NCBI RefSeq assembly: GCF_017114865.1
Contig: NZ_JADEYH010000024.1
Span: 1-64,000 of the forward strand
Length of the DNA stretch: 64,000 bases
Direction of reading: 5' to 3'
Origin: Streptomyces verrucosisporus
Lineage (GTDB): Bacteria > Actinomycetota > Actinomycetes > Streptomycetales > Streptomycetaceae
Of the stretch, positions 23,982-32,679 are shown piece after piece (the stretch's first letter is position 1; each line of letters starts with the position of its first letter). The notes below the pieces were generated by a model. That model saw nothing but the letters and a program-made list of their open reading frames with translations, did no database searches and was not told the DNA's origin. The translations under genes were made by a program, and so were the position numbers.

Positions 23982-25186
23982 CGGGAACCGGCGGCCGGGG
24001 GTCCGGGCCCGCCGCTGCCGGAGGCGGCCTCGCGGTCCTGCGCCGGCGGCCGGCTCCGGCGCAGGACCAGAAGGGCGATGTCGTCCGCCGCGTTGCCCCC
24101 GGTATGGACCGCCAGTTGGTCCAGCAGGCCCGCGGCCACCTCGCGGGGGGAGGCGTCCGCCCACCCGGCCAGGCGCTCCCGCAGAGGGAAGAAGGACCCG
24201 GAGGAGTCGCGTGCCTCGGTGACGCCGTCCGTGCAGAGCAGCAGCATGGTGTCGGGCGGAAGAGCGAACCGCTCGACGGCGCGGGAGTCCGGCGCGAGGG
24301 AACCCAGCCCGAGCGGCACCCCGGTGTTCCGCAGCGGGACCGGCAGGGCCGTCGGCCCGGTCCGCTCCCGGCGCAGCAGGTACGGCGGGATGTGCCCGCA
24401 GTCCACCACCTGCACGTCCCTGCCGCCGTCGGCGTTCAGGACGAGCGCGGTGACGAAGCGTTCGGGCTCCCCGCTCTGCGCCTCGAAGGCGTTGTGCCGG
24501 ACGACCGCGTCCTCCAGGGCCTCCACTACCGCGGTGAGTTCCGGCTCCCGGCCGGCGGCCTCCCGGAAGGCGCCCAGCACCGCGAAGGCCGTCCCGATGG
24601 CGGGCAGCCCCTTGCCCTGGACGTCGGCGATGAGTACCCGGGTGCCGTACGGCGAGGGCATGACCTCGTAGATGTCCCCGCCGACCCTGCTGTCCTCCTC
24701 CACCGGCTCGTACGCACCGTCGGCCAGGAGCCGGTCGGTGAGCAGCGGAAGAGGACGCAGGATCTGGCGCTGCAGCGCGGCGGCGGCCGAACGCAGCCGG
24801 GTGATCTCCTCGTCCCTGCGGTCGCGCTGCCAGGCCCCGGCGATGCTCAGTCCGCCCAGCGCCGCGGTGAAGGCGACCGTCGAGAGGTTGGCGGAGACGG
24901 TCTGGAACGGGTCGTAGACCAGCAGCCCCACCAGGACGAGGACGACCCACGCCGCCGCGGCGGCGGTCTGCCGCGCCGTACCGCGGCCCGCGACGAAGGC
25001 GGGCAGGAAGATCAGCAGGGGGACCAGGCCGAGGCCCCGGTCGGTCAGGTAGTCGGAGACCACCACCAGCAGCGTCACGACGACGAGCAGGACCGCCAGC
25101 GCCCGGGAGCCGATTCTCGCGGGGACGTGTCCCCTTCTCCGGATCCCGGCCGCCCGCGCTCCGCCGGGGGAACCATGGCCGCGCAC
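23978..25186 (-). CDS. Membrane-anchored SpoIIE/PP2C-type phosphatase
   Basis: The likely start is GTG 25186, preceded by GGAAGG, giving 402 residues; the frame is open further upstream. Several hydrophobic segments (ALAVLLVVVTLLVVV, VPLLIFLPAFVAG, AAWVVLVLVGLLVY, STVAFTAALGGLSI) form an MASE-like membrane sensor. A helical linker (LRSAAAALQRQILRPLP) and a PP2C domain follow: RVGGDIYEVMPSPYGTRVLIADVQGKG, VVDCGHIPPYLL, LLLCTDGVTEARDSSGSFF and ADDIALLVL. The phosphatase chemistry is as for RsbU-like proteins. The sensory input is unknown. Confidence 0.88.
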   Translation of the reverse strand: MRGHGSPGGARAAGIRRRGHVPARIGSRALAVLLVVVTLLVVVSDYLTDRGLGLVPLLIFLPAFVAGRGTARQTAAAAAWVVLVLVGLLVYDPFQTVSANLSTVAFTAALGGLSIAGAWQRDRRDEEITRLRSAAAALQRQILRPLPLLTDRLLADGAYEPVEEDSRVGGDIYEVMPSPYGTRVLIADVQGKGLPAIGTAFAVLGAFREAAGREPELTAVVEALEDAVVRHNAFEAQSGEPERFVTALVLNADGGRDVQVVDCGHIPPYLLRRERTGPTALPVPLRNTGVPLGLGSLAPDSRAVERFALPPDTMLLLCTDGVTEARDSSGSFFPLRERLAGWADASPREVAAGLLDQLAVHTGGNAADDIALLVLRRSRPPAQDREAASGSGGPGPPAAGSR

Positions 25187-25475
25187 CGTCGCCTTCCGCA
25201 CCTCTCGTGGTCGGGGTCCGACTGAACGATCCGTGCCGGGCGGGACGGATCCGGTCTCCCCACCCTGCCCCATCCTCCGGCTCGCCCCCGGCCGCGCCGG
25301 GCATTCGGGCAACGCGTCACCCGTGCGCACGCGCGCCGTACCCCGACACGCCGAGGGTGCCCCGGCGCCACCCGGCCCGCCGGCGCACACGTGGTTTCCC
25401 GGATGGGACCCTGATCGCCGCGGACGGGGACGTTCTGCGACGGGATACGACGGGGTCTGACCGGAAGGGCGGCGC

Positions 25476-26537
25476 ATGGCACACTATTCTCAACGGGCGC
25501 GGGAGCTGGGAATCGTGGCGGACGGCGACGAGCCGGGCCCGTACAACGCGATCACCGATGTGCCCGGCGTCGCCGTCGGGCACACCACCGTCCGCAGGCC
25601 GCCCGATGTGCACACCGGAGTGACCGCGGTCGTCCCGGCGGGCATCGGGCCCCACCCCGGCGGCACTCCGCTGCCCGCCGCGCTGTTCACCGCGAACGGC
25701 TACGGCAAGCTGGTCGGTGCCACCCAGATCGCCGAACTGGGGCAGTTGGAGTCACCGGTCGTCCTCACCTCCACCCTCTGCGCCTTCCGCGCCGCGGACG
25801 CCGTGGTGGGCTGGATGCTCGCCCGCCCCGAGCACGCCGGGGTCCTCTCCTTCAACCCGGTGGTCGGCGAGTGCAACGACGGGTACCTCTCCGACATCAG
25901 GGCCCGGCCGGTGCGCAAGGAGCACGTGCTGGCCGCGATCGAGGGGGCCGGGGGCGGACCCGTGGCCGAAGGGTGCGTCGGCGCGGGCACGGGCACCTGC
26001 GCGCTGGGGTTCAAGGCGGGGATCGGCACCGCCTCCCGGCGGGTCGCGCTGGAGCCGGCGGGGCCGGTCCGGGTGGGCGTGCTGACGCAGGCCAACTTCG
26101 GCGGCACGCTGCGGATCTGCGGCGCCCCCGTCCTGCCGGAGGATGCCGGCCGGCCCGCGGACCAGGGACCCGGCGAGGACGGATCGTGCATGGTGGTCGT
26201 CGCGACCGACGCCGCGCTGGACGCCCGGCAGCTGGGCCGGCTGGCCCGGCGCGCGGTGTTCGCCCTGGGCCGGGTCGGCGCCTCCTACGGTCACGGCAGC
26301 GGGGACTACGGGCTCGCGTTCAGCACCTCCCCCCTGTGCGGCGGTGCGTCGGCGGCGGTGCCCGACCGCTGCCTCGACCCGCTGTTCGGCGCGGTCCTGC
26401 GGGCGACCGAGGAGTCGGTGCTCAACGCTCTGTGCGCGGCGGTCACCACGACCGGCCGGCTGGGCCGCACGGTGCCCGCGGTGCCGGTGGACCGGCTGCG
26501 GGATCTCGCCGGGAGGGCGTCCTCGCCCGGCGCGTGA
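25476..26537 (+). CDS. P1/DmpA-family aminopeptidase
   Basis: The 353-residue product begins with NAITDVPGVAVGHTTV, the conserved opening of the DmpA/P1 family (N-terminal-nucleophile fold). NPVVGECNDGYLSDIRARP and GCVGAGTGTCALGFKAGIG follow. The autocleavage site is within EDGSCMVVVATDAALDARQ: hydrolysis before the Ser (Gly-Ser bond, near residue 236) would free the catalytic serine and generate alpha and beta chains. Members release N-terminal residues from peptides, including beta-amino or D-residues. No signal peptide is seen, so it is probably cytoplasmic. Confidence 0.9.
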   Translation: MAHYSQRARELGIVADGDEPGPYNAITDVPGVAVGHTTVRRPPDVHTGVTAVVPAGIGPHPGGTPLPAALFTANGYGKLVGATQIAELGQLESPVVLTSTLCAFRAADAVVGWMLARPEHAGVLSFNPVVGECNDGYLSDIRARPVRKEHVLAAIEGAGGGPVAEGCVGAGTGTCALGFKAGIGTASRRVALEPAGPVRVGVLTQANFGGTLRICGAPVLPEDAGRPADQGPGEDGSCMVVVATDAALDARQLGRLARRAVFALGRVGASYGHGSGDYGLAFSTSPLCGGASAAVPDRCLDPLFGAVLRATEESVLNALCAAVTTTGRLGRTVPAVPVDRLRDLAGRASSPGA

Positions 26538-27070
26538 CGTCCGGCGTCCGGGGCGGCACCGGGGCCGTACCGGAGCGCCGCCGGTATGCGTGCCACCGCG
26601 AACGGCGGGTACGCGAAGGACACAACCCGCAAGGGAGTCACAGCGGTCAGCGGAGTTCCGCGCGCTGACGCCGCCGGCGGCCGGGTGTCCGTCCCCCGCA
26701 CAGATCGGCCGCCGGCTCCTCCCTTCCCCGGCCGGCCCCCAAACGAGCCGAGACACCCCGACTCCGGCTCGCCTTGGACGAGGAAGCCGGGTCCGGGAGG
26801 AGGACGTGCCGCCCGGCGGGCCCTTTGGGCGACCCGCGCGAGGCGGCCGCCGTCCGTTCCGGGCCGGTGCCCCTGCCCGGAACGGAAGACCCCGCGGACC
26901 GCGCAGGACCGAGCCCCGGACGGCGTCGTTCGGAACGACGGGGCGATGTGGTGACAGATCGACAAATCCCTGCGGGTGACATGGGAGGCCGAATGCAGCA
27001 GGCCGCCGCGCGGCAGGGCCGCGCCGGGGTCACGGTGGAAGTCCCCAACGTCTCGAAGGAGATTGATCCC
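26538..27070. other. 533-bp spacer without a convincing gene
   Basis: The stretch is GC-rich with no frame that combines a ribosome-binding site and gene-like codon use. It contains a small perfect hairpin (CGTCGTT-CGG-AACGACG, 26924-26940) and a purine-rich leader (AAGGAG, 27057-27062) that belongs to the next gene. The promoter of the small secreted protein is presumably in its right third. Nothing else was recognised. Confidence 0.4.
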
Positions 27071-27286
27071 ATGCGTCGTCTTGTCCGCATGTCCGCGGTC
27101 GGTGCCGGTCTGTGCTGCGCCCTGTTCGCCGCGGCCCCCGCCGCCACCGCCGCCTCGGCCGCCCCCGAATCGGGCGTCCAGATGTGCTCCGAGCACGTCA
27201 ACCCCGGCCTCCTGGGCGGTCTGCTCCCGAGTGCGGGCAGCCAGACCAAGGGCTGCATGACCAGCAACGCCACCACGGCGGAGTAA
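27071..27286 (+). CDS. Small secreted protein (71 aa)
   Basis: ATG 27071 has a well-placed AAGGAG. The product has a textbook Sec signal peptide (MRRLVRM, then a hydrophobic core, then an AxA-type cleavage region at AAPAATAASA). It leaves a mature peptide of about 40 residues with two cysteines (QMCSEHVNPG ... TKGCMTSN) that could form one disulfide. No family is recognised. It is similar in size to chaplins and other exported Streptomyces peptides but lacks the chaplin sequence. Confidence 0.7.
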   Translation: MRRLVRMSAVGAGLCCALFAAAPAATAASAAPESGVQMCSEHVNPGLLGGLLPSAGSQTKGCMTSNATTAE

Positions 27287-27432
27287 TCATTCGGCGGCAT
27301 CCCGGGTGGGTGCCCCGCGGCCGGGCCGCGGGGCACCCACCCGCCGTTGCGGCCCCGCCCCTCCCGCATGGGCCGCCGCGCACGGGGTACGGTCCCCGCA
27401 CCGCCGACCGTGCGGGGAAGGAGCCGTGGGAC

Positions 27433-28062
27433 ATGCCGGATTCCGCTCCCGGCCCGGACGGGCCGCTCCCCCCGTACCCTCCCGCCCCCTGGACCTTCCG
27501 GGGGCACCTGTGGGTGGCGCTCCTGCCGGTGCGAGGCCGGCTGCCCGTCCCGCCGGACCTCCGCCCGCTGGCCTGCGCCTCCCTGCTGGCGGTCGGGCTC
27601 GTCCGGTACCGGGAGGGCACTCTCGTCTACGACGAACTGGCCATGGGGCCCCTGGTGCGGCGCGGCCGCCGCCCCGGGCTGCTGATCGACCGCATCTGGG
27701 TCGACGACGCCACCTCGGTGCGGGGCGGCCGGGAGATCTGGGGCCTGCCCAAGCAACTCGCCTCGTTCACCTGGACGGACCGCTCGGTGCACGTCACCGA
27801 CCACGAGGGCCCGGTCGCCTCGCTGGCCTTCTCCCCGGGAAGGCTCCGGCTCCCGGCCTTCCCGATGCCCCTGCCGGGCTTCTCCGGCCCGGCCGGGCGG
27901 CGGCTGTTCGTTCCGGGCCGTCTGGTGGGGGCCCCTCGCCCGGAGAAGGTGGCGGTCACCTCGTGGTCGAAGCGGCTTCCGCCCCTGGAGCGCACCACCG
28001 CCCGGTTCTCGCTGGCGGTACGCCCCTTCCGCATGACCGTCCCCGGGCCGGTGCGCTGCTGA
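27433..28062 (+). CDS. Acetoacetate decarboxylase-like protein
   Basis: The 209-residue product resembles the acetoacetate-decarboxylase fold. APWTFRGHLWVALLPV begins the first strand, and VYDELAMGPLVRRG and GREIWGLPKQLASFTW follow; the Lys in GLPKQLA corresponds to the conserved lysine region of the family. Many actinobacterial members are not decarboxylases, so the substrate is open. GGGAAGGAG precedes the ATG. It converges with the polyprenyl synthase gene with only 7 bases between stops. Confidence 0.75.
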   Translation: MPDSAPGPDGPLPPYPPAPWTFRGHLWVALLPVRGRLPVPPDLRPLACASLLAVGLVRYREGTLVYDELAMGPLVRRGRRPGLLIDRIWVDDATSVRGGREIWGLPKQLASFTWTDRSVHVTDHEGPVASLAFSPGRLRLPAFPMPLPGFSGPAGRRLFVPGRLVGAPRPEKVAVTSWSKRLPPLERTTARFSLAVRPFRMTVPGPVRC

Positions 28063-28069
28063 CCGCCGG

Positions 28070-29263
28070 TCACGGCGGCCGCGTGCCCGCCGCCGCCCGC
28101 ACCAGGCCGGCCAGCCCCCGCCGGACGGCGGGGTCGTCGCAGGCCTGATCGATCCTGTCCAGGGCTAGCGTGCTCAGCCGCTCGATCCGCCTCTCCACGG
28201 CCGCCCGCACCCCCAGCTCGGTCAGGACCTCGCGGTAACGGGCGAGCCGCCGGGGGGTCAGTGTCCGGTCGCCCAGGCTCCCGCGCAGTACGGCGAGGGC
28301 CTCGGTGTCGCCGAGCGCCTCGGCACGGGCCAGGGCGAGGGCCGCCGGATAGGTGTTCTTGCCCTCCCGTACGTCGTCGCCCGCGGGTTTGCCCGTCCGC
28401 CGCGGGTCGCCGAGGAGGTCGTCGCGGAGCTGGAAGGCCAGCCCCGCCCGCCGGCCCGCGAAGCGCAGCGCGCCGACGAGCTCGGATGCCGACCCGCGCA
28501 GGGCCGCGCCCAGTTGGAGGGGACGCTCGACGGTGTAGAGGGCGCTTTTGAGGTGGGCCACGCGCAGTGCCGCCGGAGCCGAGAAGCCTCCCTCCGCCTG
28601 GGTGTGCAGATCGAGGAACTGACCGGCCACCATCTCCGTGCGCATCTCGCGCCACGGCTCCCGCACCCGCCGCCCGGCCGGCCCCTCCGGCAGGGCCTCT
28701 GCGAACATGTCGTCGGCCCAGGCCAGCGCGAGGTCTCCGGCGAGGGTCGCCATCGACGCTCCGTACGCCCCGGGACTGCCGAGCATCCCGTCGCGCCGGT
28801 GGCGGCGGGCGAGTTCGACGTGGAGGGCCGGGCGGCCGCGGCGCAGCGCGGAGTCGTCCATCAGGTCGTCGTGGACCAGCGCACAGGTCTGGAGCAGTTC
28901 CAGGGCTCCGGCGAGCCGGAGGGCGGTGGCCTCGTCGCCGTCCCCCGGCCGCCCTCCGGCTGCGCGCCAGCCCCACCACAGGAAGGCGGCCCGCATCCGT
29001 TTGCCCCCGTGCAGCGTGAACCGCGCGACCTCGGCGGCCAGCCGGGCACGGAAGAGGCCGTCGAGGCCGCCGGCCTCCTCACACCTGCGGCCGGTGTAGC
29101 GCCGCAGGGCCTCCTCCAGGCCACGCCGGAACTCGTCGCCGGGCCCCGCGGACCCGCCGCGGTCCGGGCTGGGGCGGGCGCCCCGGACCGGTTCCGCCGG
29201 CGGCCGCCCGTGGGCGCCCGCGGGGTCGTCACCGCCGGGAGCGCCGGGACCGGTCGTGGCCAT
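28070..29263 (-). CDS. Polyprenyl diphosphate synthase
   Basis: The 397-residue product is an all-helical prenyl chain-elongating enzyme. It has LHGGKRMRAAFLWWGW (substrate-binding Lys/Arg), the first Asp-rich motif DDLMDD (ALVHDDLMDDSALRRGRPA), the GDLALAWADDMF helix, and the second Asp-rich motif FQLRDDLLGD followed by GKPAGDDVREGKNTYP. It condenses isopentenyl diphosphate with an allylic primer; product length cannot be read. The first ~40 residues are Gly/Pro-rich and dispensable. No terpene cyclase or carotenoid gene lies next to it. Confidence 0.92.
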   Translation of the reverse strand: MATTGPGAPGGDDPAGAHGRPPAEPVRGARPSPDRGGSAGPGDEFRRGLEEALRRYTGRRCEEAGGLDGLFRARLAAEVARFTLHGGKRMRAAFLWWGWRAAGGRPGDGDEATALRLAGALELLQTCALVHDDLMDDSALRRGRPALHVELARRHRRDGMLGSPGAYGASMATLAGDLALAWADDMFAEALPEGPAGRRVREPWREMRTEMVAGQFLDLHTQAEGGFSAPAALRVAHLKSALYTVERPLQLGAALRGSASELVGALRFAGRRAGLAFQLRDDLLGDPRRTGKPAGDDVREGKNTYPAALALARAEALGDTEALAVLRGSLGDRTLTPRRLARYREVLTELGVRAAVERRIERLSTLALDRIDQACDDPAVRRGLAGLVRAAAGTRPP

Positions 29264-29491
29264 CGGGCACCTCGCGCGGGGTCGCGCCCGGCCCGGCGGA
29301 AAGGCCGGAGCGCCACGCCGGGCGGGACGCGGGCGGGGTACGGTCGGCGGGCATCGCGGTCCTCCTCGCCGTCCTCGGGTTCAGGGCACCGGGCAGTGGC
29401 GGACGGGTGCCCTTCCCCTGCCGCGGAGAACCTCCGGCGGCCTCCTCGGAGAGCCGGAAACCGGGAAGCGGGGGCGGGAGGCCGGCGGGGC

Positions 29492-30181
29492 TCAGCCCTC
29501 GCGGGAGCGGCGGGCGAGCAGGCTGGCGTCGAGGTGGGCCAGCAGGTCCGCGGGGTTCTCGTAGACCTCCGCCGCGCCTGCCTCCTCCAGCTCCCGCCGG
29601 GTGATGCCGCCCGAGAGCACGCCCACGCAGGGCACGCCCGCCCTCTCGCACGCCGCCACGTCCCACACGGTGTCACCGACGAAGACGGCCCGGTCCGGGG
29701 CGACCCGCGCGTGGTCGAGCGCGGAGCGCACCAGGTCGGGCGCGGGTTTGCTGGCCTCCACGTCGTCGGAGCTGGTCGCGGCGGTCACCGCATCGTCCGC
29801 GCCCACCGCGCGCCGCATGGCCTCCAGTTCGTCGCCGCGCGCGGAGCTGGCCAGAACGACCGTCCAGCCGCGGTCGGCGCAGGCCCTGAGCAGTTCGGCG
29901 GCTTTGTCCAGCGGGGCCAGCCGCGGCCAGTACTCGGCGTACAGGGTGTGGTGGGCGGCGCTGACGGCGGCGGCCTCCCCCGGCTCCCGGTCCTCGCCGA
30001 GGAACCGGGCGAGGAGCTGGTCGCTGCCCATGCCGATGGTCCGGTGGATCACCGACATCGGCACCCGGCGGCCCGCCTGCCGCAGCGCCTCCCACCAGGC
30101 CACGGTGTGCAGGTAGGTGGTGTCCACCAGAGTGCCGTCCACGTCGAAGAGCACGGCCCTTCCCGTTCCGTCGCCGCTCAT
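29492..30181 (-). CDS. HAD-superfamily hydrolase (phosphoglycolate-phosphatase-like)
   Basis: The 229-residue product starts MSGDGTGRAVLFDVDGTLVDTTYLH. Motif I DxDGT with the nucleophile Asp and acid Asp is intact. A helical cap (VIHRTIGMGSDQLLARFLG) follows, then motif II VVLASSARGDEL, motif III Lys in VEASKPAPDLV, and motif IV VGDTVWDVAACERAG. It is the classic subfamily I architecture, acting on small phospho-sugars or phosphoglycolate. ATG 30181 begins just before motif I. Confidence 0.9.
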   Translation of the reverse strand: MSGDGTGRAVLFDVDGTLVDTTYLHTVAWWEALRQAGRRVPMSVIHRTIGMGSDQLLARFLGEDREPGEAAAVSAAHHTLYAEYWPRLAPLDKAAELLRACADRGWTVVLASSARGDELEAMRRAVGADDAVTAATSSDDVEASKPAPDLVRSALDHARVAPDRAVFVGDTVWDVAACERAGVPCVGVLSGGITRRELEEAGAAEVYENPADLLAHLDASLLARRSREG

Positions 30182-30261
30182 CCGCAGCCCCTTTCCGCCG
30201 GTTCGCCTTCCGGAACCGTCTTCCCGGCCCTCCCCGGAACCCCCGGCCACGGGGGGCTCGA

Positions 30262-31242
30262 TCACCCGGACGGATGCGCGCCGTCCGCCCCCGGGGCTCC
30301 GCCGACGGCGGCCCACTCCCGGTGGGAGTCCCAGGCCGACAGCGTGCGGCGGCTGGTGAAACGGCGCGCGCGGCCGGTGATCGGGTCGGTGAACTCCAGT
30401 GATCTGGCCAGCAGTTGGAGAGGACGACCGAAGTCGTCCGGGGCGGGGTCGGTGACCGTCGGATAGACCGGGTCGCCCAGTATGGGCACGCACAGGGAAC
30501 TCATGTGCAGGCGCAGCTGGTGGGTGCGGCCGGTCAGCGGCACCAGCCGGTAGCGGCCGAGTCCGCCGCGGTGGCCGGTCAGCTCGACGCGGCTGACGCT
30601 GTCGGGCTCCCCCGGCACCTCCCTCGCGGCGATGACCCCGCGTTCCTTGACGATCCTGCTGCGCACCGTGCGCGGCAGCTCCAGGCCCGGGTCGTGGGGG
30701 GCCACGGCCTCGTACTCCTTGCGCACCCGCCGGTCCTGGAAGAGGCCCTGGTAGGCGGCGCGGTGCTCGGGACGGACGGTGAACATCACCACTCCCGCGG
30801 TGAGCCGGTCCAGCCGGTGCGCCGGGCTGAGCCGGGGCAGCCCCAGATCCCGGCGGAGCCGGGCCAGCGCGGTCTCGGTGACGTGCCGGCCGCGCGGTGT
30901 GGTGGCCAGGAAGTGCGGCTTGTCCGCGACGACCAGGACGTCGTCGCGGTACAGCACCTCCACCGCGTACGGCACCGGCACCTCCTCGGGCAACTCCCGG
31001 TGGAACCACAGGTAGGCCCCCGGCCGGTACGGGGCGCCGGGATCCACCGGGCCGTCCGTGCCCCAGACCTCTCCCCCCTCCAGCATGGCGTCGATCAGGG
31101 CCGGTTCCACCGCGGGCAGCCGGTCGAGCAGGTGGTCGCGGACCGTCTCCCAGCGGCCTTCCCCGGGCAGCCTGAGGCGGACGGGGTCGATTCCGCGGCG
31201 CTGCGGCAGGGGGGAGGGCGGCACGGGGCGTCTGCGTCTCAT
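30262..31242 (-). CDS. RluA-family RNA pseudouridine synthase
   Basis: The 326-residue product has an N-terminal region that replaces the S4 domain, then the catalytic core. VLVVADKPHFLATTPRG, the active-site motif LSPAHRLDRLTAGVVMF (catalytic Asp in HRLDR), VRKEYEAVAP and LTGRTHQLRLHMSSL-PILGD are all present. It converts specific uridines in rRNA or tRNA to pseudouridine; the target is unknown. ATG 31242 was chosen over in-frame upstream starts because the longer reading would run into the divergent gene. Confidence 0.92.
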   Translation of the reverse strand: MRRRRPVPPSPLPQRRGIDPVRLRLPGEGRWETVRDHLLDRLPAVEPALIDAMLEGGEVWGTDGPVDPGAPYRPGAYLWFHRELPEEVPVPYAVEVLYRDDVLVVADKPHFLATTPRGRHVTETALARLRRDLGLPRLSPAHRLDRLTAGVVMFTVRPEHRAAYQGLFQDRRVRKEYEAVAPHDPGLELPRTVRSRIVKERGVIAAREVPGEPDSVSRVELTGHRGGLGRYRLVPLTGRTHQLRLHMSSLCVPILGDPVYPTVTDPAPDDFGRPLQLLARSLEFTDPITGRARRFTSRRTLSAWDSHREWAAVGGAPGADGAHPSG

Positions 31243-31345
31243 CTCGGGGGCAAGCCTAGTGCCGCGCGTCGAGCGGGGCCGGGGCGGCCGGGCAGGGCCG
31301 CCGTAGGATCGGGGCGCCCGTCCACGCCCCTTCCCGGAGGTGCCG

Positions 31346-31885
31346 GTGTCCCCCGACGAGACCCCCCGTGTCCTGACCGACCTCGACGACCGCATCGCTC
31401 GGGCGGCCCCCGGCGAGGGCGGGGCGCTGTGGCGGCTGGCCGAGTCCGGGCGGCAGCTCGACGCGAACCTGGTACGGCTGCCGCCGGGGGCGTCCGTCGG
31501 CGAGCACGCCGAGAACGATCTGGACGTGCTGCTGCTGGTGGTGGCCGGCGGCGGGGAGATGGAGGACGGCTCCGGCGGACGCCGGGCGCTCGCGCCCAAG
31601 GCCCTGGTGTGGCTGCCGCGCACCTCGCGGCGGGCTCTGCGGGCGGGACCGGAGGGCCTGGTCTACCTGACCGTCCACCGCCGGAGGCCCGGTATGACCG
31701 TCGGCGTGCGCCCACCCTCCGCCGAGCGCGCCGCCCCCGGCGGGGACGAGGACGGCGGTGAGGGCGGCGAGGGGCCGTGCATGCTGGACCGGGTCTGCCC
31801 CGCGTGCGGGCGGATGAACGAGCGGGCGGGCTCGGGCGTCTGCGAGCGGTGCGGCGAGCCGCTGCCGTCGCCGAGGGCCGCATGA
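31346..31885 (+). CDS. Cupin-like protein with C-terminal zinc ribbon
   Basis: Residues 1-115 look like a single-domain cupin: LVRLPPGASVGEHAENDLDVLLLVVAGGGEM and ALAPKALVWLPRTSRRALRAG match the strand-turn pattern, though only one of the usual metal-binding histidines is evident (GEH). After an acidic Gly/Glu linker, the C-terminus has a CPACGRMNE ... CERCGEPLP zinc ribbon. The GTG at 31346 follows GGAGG. The function is unknown; a sensor or a small-ligand-binding protein is plausible. Confidence 0.75.
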   Translation: MSPDETPRVLTDLDDRIARAAPGEGGALWRLAESGRQLDANLVRLPPGASVGEHAENDLDVLLLVVAGGGEMEDGSGGRRALAPKALVWLPRTSRRALRAGPEGLVYLTVHRRRPGMTVGVRPPSAERAAPGGDEDGGEGGEGPCMLDRVCPACGRMNERAGSGVCERCGEPLPSPRAA

Positions 31886-31936
31886 GGCGCCTCGGCCCGG
31901 CCCGGGGCGCCCCGTCCCGCCGTCTCGCTCAAACGC

Positions 31937-32044
31937 TCAGCGCCCCTGGCAGCTGTAGAGCATCAGGAGCAGCAGGGCCGTGCCGGCCAGACTGACCAGC
32001 AGGGAGCCCAGACACCCGGTGCGGTTGGAGAAGAAGACGAACAC
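31937..32044 (-). CDS. 35-aa membrane peptide with FFSNR start
   Basis: A GTG-started minus-strand frame encodes 35 residues. It opens with a short hydrophobic VFVFFSNRTGCLGS, followed by one long membrane helix (LLVSLAGTALLLLMLYSC), and ends QGR. The composition is far from random for this genome, with almost every codon ending in G or C and a clean transmembrane profile. FFSNR-GCLGS-type mini-proteins recur in Streptomyces genomes in my recollection, but no function is known. The ribosome-binding site is weak. Confidence 0.5.
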   Translation of the reverse strand: MFVFFSNRTGCLGSLLVSLAGTALLLLMLYSCQGR

Positions 32045-32123
32045 GGTCACCGTCTCAGGGGTCGTCGCACGGGCGCTCCGGCGGGTGCCGGTGTGCCGGG
32101 CCGGTGGCCCGCACCGTCCCTGC

Positions 32124-32534
32124 TCACGGGTGCCCCGAGCTGCCCGAGAAAAGCACCCGGGCGAGTTCGTCGTCCAGGGAGGGGCGGATCTTCGCCGAGC
32201 ACGCCCCGCCGGTGGCCTCGTCGACCACCTCGATCACGCAGCGGGCCTCGTGCATCGCCTTGGGGCGGTCGGCCGAGGCGCGCTGTGCGACGCGGTCGAA
32301 GAACTCCTGGGTGCTCATCCGCATGCCCGAGACCGGTTCGTCGGGCGCGTAGGCGACCCTGCGCAGATGCTCGCCGATCTCGCGCGGAAGCTGGGCGGCC
32401 AGCTTCTCCGCGACCGTGGCCGGGACGCGTTCCGCGAGGGTCTCCAGGCTGGCCCGGGCGGCGGTCTCGGCCGCGCCGGGGTTGTCCAGCCGGGCACGTG
32501 CCTGGACCTGTCCGAGGAAGGTGTCGTACCGCAT
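32124..32534 (-). CDS. DUF2267 family protein
   Basis: The 136-residue product has the DUF2267 layout: MRYDTFLGQVQARARL, then ETAARASLETLAERV, AAQLPREIGEHLRRVAY and STQEFFDRVAQRASADRP. This is a helical, soluble domain of unknown function, often found with stress-response genes and resembling a two-copy four-helix repeat. A GAGGTGACC segment precedes ATG 32534; GTG 32540 would add two residues. It is located just downstream of the cellulose-gene cluster on the same strand. Confidence 0.82.
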   Translation of the reverse strand: MRYDTFLGQVQARARLDNPGAAETAARASLETLAERVPATVAEKLAAQLPREIGEHLRRVAYAPDEPVSGMRMSTQEFFDRVAQRASADRPKAMHEARCVIEVVDEATGGACSAKIRPSLDDELARVLFSGSSGHP

Positions 32535-32605
32535 GGTCACCTCGTCCCTTCTTCGCTGACCCGGCCCCGGTACCCGGACGAAAAGGGAGGAAACACTCGT
32601 TCGGC

Positions 32606-32648
32606 GGCTCCGGCCCGAGCCCTGTGACGGCGGGTTCGGGCCGGAGCC
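32606..32648 (-). terminator. Terminator of the beta-glucosidase gene
   Basis: A perfect 13-bp stem (GGCTCCGGCCCGA with 32636-32648) and a 17-base loop lie 31 bases past the GH3 stop on the minus strand. No other gene ends here. Confidence 0.7.
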
Positions 32649-32679
32649 GGCCCCGATCCGGACCGGCGGGGCAGCCGTG

